Below, piece after piece: positions 25,868 to 33,822 of a stretch of 64,000 bases of DNA. Both the position numbers and the translations under genes were made by a program. The notes under the pieces were generated by a model. The model had not been told where the DNA came from and did not search any database. It saw only the letters and a program-made list of their open reading frames with translations. Within the stretch, counting starts at the first letter, position 1. Each line of letters starts with the position of its first letter. This stretch comes from Gemmatimonadota bacterium (GTDB lineage Bacteria; Gemmatimonadota; Gemmatimonadetes; Gemmatimonadales; Gemmatimonadaceae): contig JADKAQ010000002.1 in NCBI GenBank assembly GCA_016719105.1, forward strand, positions 632,273 through 696,272. The letters run 5' to 3'.

Positions 25868-26368
25868 ATGCGCACCCTCGCCTATCTCGCGGTCCTGCTC
25901 CTCGGCGCGGTCGCCGTGATGTACATGGTGGGGCGTTCGCTCCCCGTGGCGCATCTGGCGTCTCGCGGCCAGCGATTCGACGCGCCGCTCGACTCGGTGT
26001 GGCGACTCATCGCCGACGTCGGCACGTATGCCTCGTGGCGCACGGGGCTCTCCCGCGTGGAGCTGCTGACGCCACTGAACGGACGCACCGCTTGGCGTGA
26101 GTACACGCGGCGTGGCGGTGTCGACTACGTCGCGGAAGAGATGGTGGAGGGGGAGCTCTTCGTCGCCCGCATCACGACCACTGGGCTCCCGTACGGCGGG
26201 CGCTGGCGGTACGAACTCAATCCAGACACCGGCGGGACGCGCGTGACGATCACGGAAGAGGGAGAGATCTACAACCCGATCTTCCGATGCCTGATGAAGT
26301 ACGTCATCGGTGAGACCAGGTCGCTCGAGGCGTTGCTCGACGCGATCGGCAAAGGTCTGTCGCGCTGA
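25868..26368 (+). CDS. Membrane-anchored SRPBCC/polyketide-cyclase-like protein
   Basis: A 166-aa protein with one N-terminal membrane helix (LAYLAVLLLGAVAVMYMVG) followed by a START/SRPBCC-like fold: FDAPLDSVWRLIADVGTYASW, GRWRYELNPDTGGTRVTITEEG, and a C-terminal long helix. Such domains bind hydrophobic ligands; no specific role is known. The start at 25868 is the only one giving the membrane helix at the N terminus. Confidence 0.7.
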   Translation: MRTLAYLAVLLLGAVAVMYMVGRSLPVAHLASRGQRFDAPLDSVWRLIADVGTYASWRTGLSRVELLTPLNGRTAWREYTRRGGVDYVAEEMVEGELFVARITTTGLPYGGRWRYELNPDTGGTRVTITEEGEIYNPIFRCLMKYVIGETRSLEALLDAIGKGLSR

Positions 26369-26371
26369 GCG

Positions 26372-26415
26372 CGGTCGCGCGCGGGCGCGCGGACTGTCCG
26401 CGCCCCGCGCGACCG
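26372..26415. terminator. Large G+C hairpin between convergent genes
   Basis: Outer stem CGGTCGCGC (26372-26380) pairs with 26407-26415 and inner stem GCGCGGAC (26387-26394) with 26396-26403. It separates the ends of the SRPBCC gene and the lipoprotein gene, so it probably serves both. No T run. Confidence 0.6.
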
Positions 26416-26432
26416 TTCGCGACGTCTCACGC

Positions 26433-26900
26433 CTAACGCGTGCGCACCGTCCCGGCGTAGGCCAGCGACGACGTCGGTGGCGTGGAGCCGAAGTCGGCCG
26501 AGCCGGTCAGCGTCCCCGTTGCATCGAGCGACGCGTAGCGCCCCGTCGCCTGGTCGATCTTCCACGAGCCGCTCAGCGTCGCGGCGGTGGGGCTGGAGAA
26601 CTGCAGGCTCGCGCTCCCGCTGATGACCATCGTCCCCTGCGTTCCGGTGAGCGTGCGCCGGAACGTGACGGGGACCGGCGGGCGATCGAGCGGGCCGCCG
26701 AAGGTCAGCTCCTCGGTGGTCGTGCCGTTGTCGCTGACCGCGCCGGACAGCTGGAAGGTGCCGGCCGAGGTGGTCTGGCTGGTGAGGGACTGCTGGATGG
26801 CGATCTGCACGGGGCCTCCGACACGGGGGGAATTGGCGTCGTCGCAGCCCACCAACAGGGCGGCGACGGCAAGGCACGAGGTGAGGTGACGCGTCTGCAC
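26433..26900 (-). CDS. Small predicted lipoprotein of unknown function
   Basis: A 155-aa protein with a clear lipobox (LLVGCDD, Cys about residue 19) and a short linker, then a beta-rich domain ending ISGSASLQFSSPTAATLSGS, ATGRYASLDATGTLTGSAD. The GxYxxLxGxGxxxG spacing resembles small beta-barrel (allene-oxide-cyclase-like or DUF3224-like) proteins, but the match is too weak to name. No operon partner. Confidence 0.65.
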   Translation of the reverse strand: MQTRHLTSCLAVAALLVGCDDANSPRVGGPVQIAIQQSLTSQTTSAGTFQLSGAVSDNGTTTEELTFGGPLDRPPVPVTFRRTLTGTQGTMVISGSASLQFSSPTAATLSGSWKIDQATGRYASLDATGTLTGSADFGSTPPTSSLAYAGTVRTR

Positions 26901-27014
26901 GGGTGTCTCCAGTCGAGTGGTGATGCGCTCGGGTGGAGGTCAACGTCTCACCCCCCGTGGGGGGAATGCACCACGCATTTGGGGGGAGCTGCGTGGGGGG
27001 CGGTCGCCCGCGCC

Positions 27015-27039
27015 CGTGGGTGGCGCGGCGCCACCCACG
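27015..27039 (-). terminator. Hairpin downstream of the LuxR-hydrolase fusion gene
   Basis: Stem of 10 base pairs (27015-27024 with 27030-27039) and a 5-base loop, 10 bases past the stop of the minus-strand gene. A second small G6/C6 hairpin lies at 26951-26964. Confidence 0.55.
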
Positions 27040-27048
27040 CCCCTGAAC

Positions 27049-28581
27049 TCAGTCGGCCAGGCGCCAGCCGAACTGCGTCGCGTCTCCGGTCGACGCGCGC
27101 GGGGCGAAACGTTCGAGGGTGATGCCGCTCCCCACGAGGACATCGTGCAGCGTCTCCGAGATCACGACGTCTCCCGGCTCGGCGAGCGAGGCGAGCTGTT
27201 GCGCCACATCGCCGGCAATCCCCACCGCGACGCCGTCCGACGTGCGACACTCGCCGATGTGGAGCGAGATCCCCCCGATGCGTCCGCGCCCGAGGTCGCG
27301 GAGCCGGCGCGCGCAGGCAATCGCGCGGCTCGGCGCGTCGAAGAGCGCCGTCCACCCCGTCGGGTCGAGGCGCTCGCGACGCGGGCGGAACGCGTCGGCA
27401 ATCGCGCGTTGGTCTGCCGAGAGCGCGGTGCCGCGACCGTGCACGTGCACGATGATCGCCAGCCAGGTGTCGGCGAGTTGGGCCTCGTCAGGCTCGGCGA
27501 GGAACTCGGCGATGGCGCGGACGAACGGTTCGCCGTTGACGAAGTAGATGTGGTCGGCGCCTGGGAACTCCAGGAGGCGCGCCCCCGGGATCTGTGCGGC
27601 GAGGAAGCGCGCCGCCTCCACCGGGACCACGCGATCGTCGCGCTGGTGGAGCACGACCGTACGGGTGCGCAGCTGCGGCAGGAGGGCGCTGACGTCCACG
27701 TCGCGCGCGACCTCCATCACGGCGCGCACCGCCGACGGGCTCGACGCGCCGCGCAGGAGGCGCGACCACCACGCCTTGAAGGATTCATCGTGCAGGCGCG
27801 TGGGGGCGAATCGCTCGATGGACCACGGCTGCCCCCACGACTGCTGCAACGCCTCGATGCGTCGGTCGAACTCCTCCCGCGGCGCGGCCCACGCGGGCTC
27901 GGCGCCGGTGCGTGCGACACGCGCGGTCGCCCCCAGCAGGAGCAACCCGCGCACACGTGCCGGGTGCTGCATCGCCAGGAGCAACGAGGCGGCCCCGCCC
28001 TCGGAGGTCCCCAGCACGAAGGCGCGCTTCGACCCGACGGCGTCGAGCACGGCGACCGCATCACCGACCGTCTGTTCCAGCGTCGGCGCTCCGCGCACAC
28101 GATCCGAGAGCCCCACGCCGCGCTTGTCGAACAGGATTACTCGGGCGACGCGCCCCAACTGCTCGAAGAACGCGGCGTACTCCGGGTTCTCCCACCCGAT
28201 CTCCAGGTGCGAGATGAAGCCGTGGAAGAAGAGGAGGTCGACCGGACCGCTCCCGACGACCTGGTACGCGATGTAGACGCCGCCGCGCTCCACGTACTGG
28301 ATCGGCGAGCGGGAGACGTGCGTTGAAGCCCCGGCCGTCGCGACCGCCGACGGGGGCGCGTCGCCGCCCGCCGGGGCGATGGGGAGATCCAGCAGCCCGA
28401 GCGCCGCCGCCCGGCGGACCGCCTGCGTGCGGCTGGTGACGCCGAGGGTGAGATACAGCTCCTTGTTGTACCAGCGCACCGTCTCCGCCGACAAGTTGAG
28501 ACGCGACGCGATGGCGCGGTCGCTCATGCCGTCGGCGATGAGTCGCAGGATCTGCAGCTCGCGCTCCTTGAGGTCGCGCAA
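27049..28581 (-). CDS. Three-domain fusion: LuxR-type HTH, alpha/beta hydrolase, cyclase-like domain
   Basis: 510 aa. Residues 1-64 form a GerE/LuxR helix-turn-helix (KERELQILRLIADGMSDRAI, NLSAETVRWYNKELYLTLGV). Residues about 95-345 are an alpha/beta hydrolase with nucleophile elbow GTSEGG, acid in HQRDDRVVP and His in GADHIYF. Residues about 360-500 match the C-terminal half of class III nucleotide cyclases (LHIGECRTSDGVAVGIAGDVAQQ, PGDVVISETLHDVL). The metal-binding FTDIVGST-like motif is replaced by IIVHVHGRG, so cyclase activity is probably lost. Hydrolase-cyclase fusions are known; the N-terminal HTH makes this a candidate ligand-responsive regulator. It stands next to, and in the same direction as, the RuBisCO operon. 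Confidence 0.8.
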   Translation of the reverse strand: MRDLKERELQILRLIADGMSDRAIASRLNLSAETVRWYNKELYLTLGVTSRTQAVRRAAALGLLDLPIAPAGGDAPPSAVATAGASTHVSRSPIQYVERGGVYIAYQVVGSGPVDLLFFHGFISHLEIGWENPEYAAFFEQLGRVARVILFDKRGVGLSDRVRGAPTLEQTVGDAVAVLDAVGSKRAFVLGTSEGGAASLLLAMQHPARVRGLLLLGATARVARTGAEPAWAAPREEFDRRIEALQQSWGQPWSIERFAPTRLHDESFKAWWSRLLRGASSPSAVRAVMEVARDVDVSALLPQLRTRTVVLHQRDDRVVPVEAARFLAAQIPGARLLEFPGADHIYFVNGEPFVRAIAEFLAEPDEAQLADTWLAIIVHVHGRGTALSADQRAIADAFRPRRERLDPTGWTALFDAPSRAIACARRLRDLGRGRIGGISLHIGECRTSDGVAVGIAGDVAQQLASLAEPGDVVISETLHDVLVGSGITLERFAPRASTGDATQFGWRLAD

Positions 28582-28620
28582 GGTACCGGCGGGCGAGGGG
28601 ACGATGGCGTCGGGCGAGGG

Positions 28621-28649
28621 GCGAGGTGCGCGATGCTACGGCACCTCGC
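28621..28649 (-). promoter_or_regulatory. Inverted repeat GCGAGGTGC-N11-GCACCTCGC between cbbX and the LuxR fusion gene
   Basis: Perfect 9-base arms (28621-28629 and 28641-28649). It lies 26 bases past the cbbX stop and 40 bases before the start of the next minus-strand gene, so it can be a cbbX terminator or an operator of the LuxR-type regulator. No T run supports the first. Confidence 0.45.
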
Positions 28650-28675
28650 GGCACGGCACAAGGGCGCTCGCCGAT

Positions 28676-29674
28676 TCAGCGCCCGTCGTCGCTCGCGGCC
28701 TCTCGCGCGCTGTCGGGGGCGTCGAGAAAGACGCGACTCTGCCGGATGTCGGCGGCGTCGATGCGCGTGAGCTCCTCAGCCGTGATGATCCCCCCGCCGG
28801 AAATGAGGCGGCTCGCCTGTCGCAGCTTGGCGCGATCAAGCGCGTTGCGCACCGAGCGGGCGTTGGCGAAGTGCGGCTGCACCATGCGGCGCTCGAGGTA
28901 CTCGTCGAGGGCGCGCCGCGACTCCGCATCCAGGCGGTACTGCTGTCCCGTCAGCAGCAACTCGGCGATCGTCATCAGCTCCGTGCGATCGTAGTCGGGG
29001 AAGTCGATGTGGTGCGCGATGCGGGAGTGAAAGCCGGGGTTGGAGCCGTAGAACGTATCCATCCGGTCCTTGTAGCCGGCGAGAATGACCACGAGGTCGT
29101 CGCGCTGGTTCTCCATGACCTGCAGGAGCATCTCGATCGCCTCCTGCCCGTAGTCGCGCTCGTTCTCGGGGCGGTAGAGGTAGTACGCCTCGTCGATGAA
29201 CAGCACGCCCCCCATCGCGCGCTTCACCACTTCCTTGGTCTTGGGGGCGGTGTGTCCCACGTACTGCCCCACGAGGTCGTCGCGCGTGGCGACGACGAGA
29301 TGCCCCTTCCGCACGAAGCCCAGGCGATGGAGGATCTTCGCCATGCGCATGGCCACCGTCGTCTTCCCCGTTCCCGGGCGACCAGTGAACGACATGTGCA
29401 GGGTGGGGCGATCGGTGGCCAGTCCCGCCTTCTCGCGCAGCTTGGCGATGAGCAGGAGTGAGGCGATGTCGCGGATGCGTGTCTTGACCGGGACGAGCCC
29501 GACGAGGTCGCGGTCGATCTCGTCGAGCAGCTCCTGGATCTGCGAATCGCGGTAGGCGGCGCCGAGGTCGATCTGGTTGCTGGGGCGCGCGACCCTCGGC
29601 GGGACGACATGGGCGGCCGGGGATGGCGCGCTGGTCGTCGCGGAGGGGGACGTCGGGTCGGGAGTGCCGGTCAC
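28676..29674 (-). CDS. cbbX: CbbX, red-type RuBisCO activase (AAA+ ATPase)
   Basis: A 332-aa AAA+ protein that remodels inhibited red-type (form IC/ID) RuBisCO by pulling the large-subunit C terminus. Walker A is GRPGTGKTT and Walker B is GGVLFIDEAYYLYRP; the segments LVGQYVGHTAPKTKEV (pore-loop region) and NPGFHSRIAHHIDFPDY are typical CbbX. A 45-residue Pro/Ser/Ala-rich tail precedes the conserved start. GTG start 15 bases after cbbS, so it is the third gene of the operon. Confidence 0.95.
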   Translation of the reverse strand: MTGTPDPTSPSATTSAPSPAAHVVPPRVARPSNQIDLGAAYRDSQIQELLDEIDRDLVGLVPVKTRIRDIASLLLIAKLREKAGLATDRPTLHMSFTGRPGTGKTTVAMRMAKILHRLGFVRKGHLVVATRDDLVGQYVGHTAPKTKEVVKRAMGGVLFIDEAYYLYRPENERDYGQEAIEMLLQVMENQRDDLVVILAGYKDRMDTFYGSNPGFHSRIAHHIDFPDYDRTELMTIAELLLTGQQYRLDAESRRALDEYLERRMVQPHFANARSVRNALDRAKLRQASRLISGGGIITAEELTRIDAADIRQSRVFLDAPDSAREAASDDGR

Positions 29675-29689
29675 TGGGGGCGCCGGTGC

Positions 29690-30118
29690 CTAACGCGAAC
29701 GCCCGTACCGCTCGCCCGCCGGGGCGTCGGTGGCGTAGCTGTGCGTCGAGTACCGCACCTGGCGGTCACTCGCTTCCTGGCGGTCGAGGCGGAAGCCCGG
29801 CTCGTGCGTCGGCCGCTGCACGAGGAACGAGAGCGCTGTCGTCTGCCGCCCCGGCGACCGATCGTAGCCGCTGATGCGGATGTAGTGCTCGGGATACCGT
29901 TCGCGGCACGCCTTGAGCTCGAGCATGACCCCCGATGCGTCGCGGATGTCGAACATGGGAAGGCCGAACATGTCCCAGTACACGTTCCGCGGATGCGGGT
30001 CGTCGGTGTACTCGATGGAAATCGGCCAGTCGTTGTCCAGGCAGTATTGCACCTGGGCCTTCACCTGATCGTCGGTGAGGTCGGGGAGGAAGCTGAAGGT
30101 GCCTTGGGTGATGCGCAT
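29690..30118 (-). CDS. cbbS: RuBisCO small subunit
   Basis: 142 aa, carrying RITQGTFSFLPDLTDDQV, the red-type N terminus, then QVQYCLDNDWPISIEYTDDP, YWDMFGLPMFD and a C-terminal extension with YIRISGYDRS and LSFLVQRP, the hairpin found in red-type small subunits. Forms the L8S8 enzyme with CbbL. The start codon is directly preceded (on its strand) by a CGTCTTCT tandem repeat, with no Shine-Dalgarno sequence. Confidence 0.96.
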   Translation of the reverse strand: MRITQGTFSFLPDLTDDQVKAQVQYCLDNDWPISIEYTDDPHPRNVYWDMFGLPMFDIRDASGVMLELKACRERYPEHYIRISGYDRSPGRQTTALSFLVQRPTHEPGFRLDRQEASDRQVRYSTHSYATDAPAGERYGRSR

Positions 30119-30126
30119 GGCTATCT

Positions 30127-30194
30127 AGAAGACGAGAAGACGAGAAGACGAACGAACGAGAGACGAGGACGAGAGGACGAGAAGACGAGAAGAT
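30127..30194 (-). repeat. CGTCTTCT-type tandem repeat between cbbL and cbbS
   Basis: Three perfect octamers (AGAAGACG on the plus strand, 30127-30150), then degenerate units up to 30194. On the coding strand it is a CT-rich tract ending 8 bases before the cbbS start codon. A small hairpin (30212-30218 with 30221-30227) lies between the repeat and the cbbL stop. Confidence 0.85.
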
Positions 30195-30237
30195 GCGGGC
30201 GAAGCGAGCAGCCCAGCGAACGCTGGGGTCCACCGAC

Positions 30238-31698
30238 CTAGCTTGGGGTGACTACCGCATCCGGCACATCCGTGCTCTGGAAGTCGAACGTGATGTCCTT
30301 CCAAATCTCCAGCGCCTTGCGCAGGGAAGGGGACCACTGCGCGGCGGCGGCCAGGATGTCGGGGCCTTCATTCAAATAGTCGCGTCCTTCGTTTCTCGCC
30401 TGGATCATCGCTTCCACGGCCACACGATTGGCCGTCGCCCCTTCGGCGATGCCGTCGGGGTGGCCGATGGTGCCGCCGCCGAACTGGAGCACCACGTCCT
30501 CGCCCAGGAAGTGCAGGAGCTGGTGGATCTGCCCGGCATGGATGCCGCCAGATGCAACGGGCATCACCGCCGGCATCGAGGCCCAGTCCTGCTCGAAGTA
30601 GAGCCCGAGCGTCGGGTCGACGGGCACGTGGTTGTCACGCAGCGTCTTGTAGTAGCCCTTGGTGGTGCTGGGATCGCCCTCGAGCTTGCCGACGACCGTC
30701 CCCGCGTGGATGTGATCGACCCCCGCCAGGCGCATCCACTTCGAGATCACGCGGAACGAGACGCCGTGCGTCTTCTGCCGCGTGTAGGTGGAGTGGCCGG
30801 CGCGGTGCAGGTGGAGGATCACCCCGTGCTTGCGCGCCCACTTGGCCATCGACTGGATGGCCGTGTAGCCGATGGTGAGGTCGATCATGACGATGACGCT
30901 GCCGAGCTCCTTGGCGAAGTCGGCGCGCTCGTACATCTCCTCCATCGTCCCGGCGGTGATGTTGAGGTAGTGCCCCTTCACCTCGCCCGTCACCGACTGC
31001 GCCTTGTTGACCGCCTCCATGCAGAAGAGGAAGCGATCGCGCCAGCGCATGAAGGGCTGCGAGTTGATGTTCTCGTCGTCCTTCACGAAGTCGAGGCCAC
31101 CACGCAGGGCTTCGTAGACCACGCGACCGTAGTTGCGCGCCGAGAGGCCGAGCTTGGGCTTGGTGGTCGCGCCTAACAACGGGCGCCCGTACTTGTTGAG
31201 GTACTCGCGCTCCATCACGATCCCGTGCGCCGGCCCCTGGAAGGTCTTGGTGTAGTGGGGCGGGATGCGCATGTCCTCGAGGCGGAGCGACTTGAGCGCC
31301 TTGAAGCCGAAGACGTTGCCGATGATCGACGACGTCAGGTTGGCGATCGACCCTTCCTCGAACAGGTCGAGGTCGTAGGCGATGTAGGCGATGAACTGGT
31401 CGGTGCCGGGGACCGGGTCGACGCGGTAGCACTTGGCCTGGTACTTCTCGTGCGCGGTGAGGCGATCGGTCCAGACGACCGTCCACGTGGCGGTCGACGA
31501 CTCACCGGCGATGGCCGCCGAGGCTTCGATCGCGTCGACGCCGTCCTGGGGGACGAGACGGAAGGCACAGAGGATGTCGGTCGGCTTGGGCTCGTAGTCG
31601 GGCTGCCAGTAGCCCATTTCCGCGTACGGAGTGACCCCCGACGCCCAGCGGTTCTTGGGGGCGCCGTCGGCGCCGCGTGCTCCAGAGTGTCCCGCCAT
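30238..31698 (-). CDS. cbbL: RuBisCO large subunit, form I red type
   Basis: Carboxylates ribulose-1,5-bisphosphate. At 486 aa the length is right for red form IC/ID. The carbamylated Lys motif is GLDFVKDDENINSQPF; loop 6 is VVGKLEGDP; the N-terminal WTDRLTAHEKYQAKCYRVDPV, TKPKLGLSARNYGRV, and SGGIHAGQIHQLL and GGGTIGHPDG (phosphate site) are present, so it is a true RuBisCO and not a form IV relative. Promoter-side region carries a perfect TGTGA-N6-TCACA box. No cbbR or phosphoribulokinase gene is in the window. Confidence 0.97.
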   Translation of the reverse strand: MAGHSGARGADGAPKNRWASGVTPYAEMGYWQPDYEPKPTDILCAFRLVPQDGVDAIEASAAIAGESSTATWTVVWTDRLTAHEKYQAKCYRVDPVPGTDQFIAYIAYDLDLFEEGSIANLTSSIIGNVFGFKALKSLRLEDMRIPPHYTKTFQGPAHGIVMEREYLNKYGRPLLGATTKPKLGLSARNYGRVVYEALRGGLDFVKDDENINSQPFMRWRDRFLFCMEAVNKAQSVTGEVKGHYLNITAGTMEEMYERADFAKELGSVIVMIDLTIGYTAIQSMAKWARKHGVILHLHRAGHSTYTRQKTHGVSFRVISKWMRLAGVDHIHAGTVVGKLEGDPSTTKGYYKTLRDNHVPVDPTLGLYFEQDWASMPAVMPVASGGIHAGQIHQLLHFLGEDVVLQFGGGTIGHPDGIAEGATANRVAVEAMIQARNEGRDYLNEGPDILAAAAQWSPSLRKALEIWKDITFDFQSTDVPDAVVTPS

Positions 31699-31762
31699 GA
31701 ATCGTCCCCGAGGTCGCGCGTAGAGGTAGGATGGTGGCGCTCGGGCGTGCCCGAGCCCGCCA

Positions 31763-31778
31763 TGTGAATTATTTCACA
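31763..31778 (-). promoter_or_regulatory. Perfect CRP-type box TGTGA-N6-TCACA upstream of cbbL
   Basis: TGTGAATTATTTCACA, with 6-base inverted arms (TGTGAA/TTCACA), matches the E. coli CRP consensus at all ten defined bases. It lies 65-80 bases before the cbbL start codon, the position of a class I/II activator site, and stands out as an A/T-rich island in G+C-rich DNA. The binding protein (CRP/FNR family) is inferred. Confidence 0.65.
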
Positions 31779-31922
31779 AGCCCACGCCTAAGCTCTATCC
31801 CGCGCGAGACGCACACCATGACCCATCGGGGGGTGCTGGGCTGCCCGGACGGATAGGGGACTAGACGTATCCCCTTGCCGACGCCCCCGGCGTGCCCTCA
31901 GTGCGACGGGGTGAGGCGACCC

Positions 31923-32041
31923 AAAAGCTCTACACGGAGGTTCACGGAGGATTCACGGGGGTTCACGGAGGGGCCCGGCGAATCGCTGATCTCCTCCGTG
32001 TACCCCCGTGTTACCCCCGTGAACCCCCGTGTCATGCTTTT
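31923..32041. repeat. Palindromic dispersed element, copy A (119 bp, AAAAGC termini)
   Basis: Begins AAAAGC-N3-ACACGGAGG and ends with the inverse CCCCCGTGT-N3-GCTTTT. Inside are direct and inverted TTCACGG(A/G)GG units forming two long imperfect arms. The right end, read on the minus strand, matches the left end of copy B (60930 onwards) over about 25 bases. It sits between the cbbL upstream region and the end of the amidohydrolase gene. No transposase, MITE-like or REP-like. Confidence 0.75.
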
Positions 32042-32061
32042 CAAACGGCCGCACGACGAGC

Positions 32062-33735
32062 CTACTCCCTCGCCGCCCCTCGCTGCTCGTGCACGACCTG
32101 GCCGCCGAGCATGGTCAGCACGCTCATCGTCGCCGGTAGCTTGTCGGGCGTCACGGTGAACAGGTCCTGCGACAGCACCACGAGATCGGCCAGCATCCCC
32201 GGCGCGATCGTCCCGCGTTCCCGCTCGGCAAAGGCCGCGAACGCCGCTGTGCGTGTGTAGGCAATCACCGCCTGCTCGCGCGTGAGTGCCTCGGACGGGA
32301 CGTTGGGGTGCAGTGTCGCCAGCATCACGTTGAGCCCCGGCTCCAGCGGGCCGTCGCTGCCGATGGCGAGCGTCACCCCGGAGTCGAGCAGCGAGCGCAT
32401 CATGTCGATGCGTCGCAGTCGCTCGGCCCCCCATCGCGCGTGCATGATCTCGGGGATGGCCAGGTGCGCCGGGTTCTGCACGACGATGATCCCCAGCTTC
32501 TTGATGTCGGCGAGCTGGTCCCGGCCGAGTGCGTCGGCGTGCTCGAGCCGCGGCCGCAGGGCGCGCCAGGCGCTGTCCGGCCCCTCGGCGCGCATCGCCG
32601 CGATGACGAGGGCGATGGTGCTGTCCCCAACGGCGTGCAGCATGGGCTGCTCACGGCGACGCAGCGCGTCGCGCACGATGGCGCGCAGGGTGTCGAAGGG
32701 GAAGTTGGCCCGCCCGTACCACCCCGGCCGGTCGGCGTACGGCCGCCGCATGAGCGCGAGCTGCTCCACCGGCGTCCCGTCGAGCACCCACTTCACGCCG
32801 GAGATGTGCATGGTGGGGGCGAGCGCGGTGTCGGCACCGCTCACGCGCCAGTCGTTTGAGATGACGGTGCGCCCCGCGGGGATGGGAAAGCGAATCACCC
32901 GATGGTGGGGGCGCATGGCGCTCGCCCGCCGCGCCACGGCGCGCGCCCGGTCGAGTTCGTAGCCCACGGTCATGTCCTGCACCGAGGTGATCCCCATCGC
33001 CAGGATTTGCTCCCCGTAGCGTTGCACCGACCGCGCGAAGAGCGAGTCGCCCCGCGCCCTCCCCAGGCGGCGCTGCGTGCCGTAGATCGCGTATTCGTCG
33101 ATGCGCCCGGTGGTGCGCCCCGACGCGTCGCGCCCGAGCCACCCGCCTAACGGGTCCGGGGCTTCGAGGAGCCCGGTCTCGCGCATGGCGCGCGTGTTGA
33201 GCACGGCGCCGTGCCCCGACCAGCCGTTGATCCACACCAGGTGGTCGGGGACGACGGAGTCGAGGACGAAGCGCGTGGCGCGCGGATCATCGAAGACGCG
33301 CCCGCCAACGCTCGACATGAGCCACACATCCTTGGGGGTGCGCCTGGCGACGGCCGCGAGTGAGTCGAGCAGCGGCTGCAGCGCCGGATCGGGCGTGGGC
33401 GACGGATCGACGGTCACGTCGACCGAGCGCGGCCCCGAGAGCCCGACGTGCGCGTGCGCATCGTCGAAGCCCGGGACGACGGTGCGCCCCTCGAGTGCGA
33501 TCCGTCGGGTGCGCGCGCCGGCCAGCCGCTCGATCTCGGCGGTGGTCCCCACCGCGACGATGCGGTCGCCGCGCACCGCGATCGCCTGCACCCACGGCTT
33601 CGCCGGATCGCTGGTGAAGACCTTGCCGCCGGTGAGGATCACATCGGGGGCGCCCCCCTGGGGCGACACGACGCGCAGGGGGAGGGCGCAGCACACGAGC
33701 GCCGCGCAGAGGAGTCGGACCGCGCTTCGCACCAT
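32062..33735 (-). CDS. Secreted YtcJ-type amidohydrolase
   Basis: A 557-aa metal-dependent amidohydrolase (amidohydrolase family 3). A Sec signal covers about residues 1-26. Metal and catalytic landmarks are GFDDAHAH (HxH), the Lys segment VKWVLDGTP, HAVGD, LEHAD and IGSDGP. YtcJ-like enzymes act on N-acyl or amide bonds; substrate unknown. ATG 33735 is preferred over an in-frame start 69 bases further upstream, because it places the signal peptide at the N terminus. Confidence 0.85.
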   Translation of the reverse strand: MVRSAVRLLCAALVCCALPLRVVSPQGGAPDVILTGGKVFTSDPAKPWVQAIAVRGDRIVAVGTTAEIERLAGARTRRIALEGRTVVPGFDDAHAHVGLSGPRSVDVTVDPSPTPDPALQPLLDSLAAVARRTPKDVWLMSSVGGRVFDDPRATRFVLDSVVPDHLVWINGWSGHGAVLNTRAMRETGLLEAPDPLGGWLGRDASGRTTGRIDEYAIYGTQRRLGRARGDSLFARSVQRYGEQILAMGITSVQDMTVGYELDRARAVARRASAMRPHHRVIRFPIPAGRTVISNDWRVSGADTALAPTMHISGVKWVLDGTPVEQLALMRRPYADRPGWYGRANFPFDTLRAIVRDALRRREQPMLHAVGDSTIALVIAAMRAEGPDSAWRALRPRLEHADALGRDQLADIKKLGIIVVQNPAHLAIPEIMHARWGAERLRRIDMMRSLLDSGVTLAIGSDGPLEPGLNVMLATLHPNVPSEALTREQAVIAYTRTAAFAAFAERERGTIAPGMLADLVVLSQDLFTVTPDKLPATMSVLTMLGGQVVHEQRGAARE

Positions 33736-33751
33736 GGCGCACCCACCTCGG

Positions 33752-33800
33752 AAAAAGATGAAGGGATGAGGAGACGCACGGCTCGCTGTCTCCTCATCCC
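33752..33800 (-). terminator. Rho-independent terminator of the two-component operon
   Basis: On the minus strand a perfect 13-base-pair stem (GGGATGAGGAGAC with its inverse, 33788-33800 and 33763-33775) with a 12-base loop is followed by a T-rich tract (33752-33762). It lies 22 bases after the response-regulator stop. Confidence 0.85.
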
Positions 33801-33822
33801 ACAACTCGGCTGCACGACTGCG

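Noticed and set aside
30127..30194. CRISPR-like array
   Set aside because: Units are only 7-8 bases and head-to-tail with no spacers; the same holds for the arrays at 10824, 20689, 36780 and the decamer near 60978. No cas genes.
30238..31698. RuBisCO-like protein (form IV)
   Set aside because: Catalytic Lys motif, loop 6 and phosphate-binding motifs are intact, and small subunit and CbbX genes follow.
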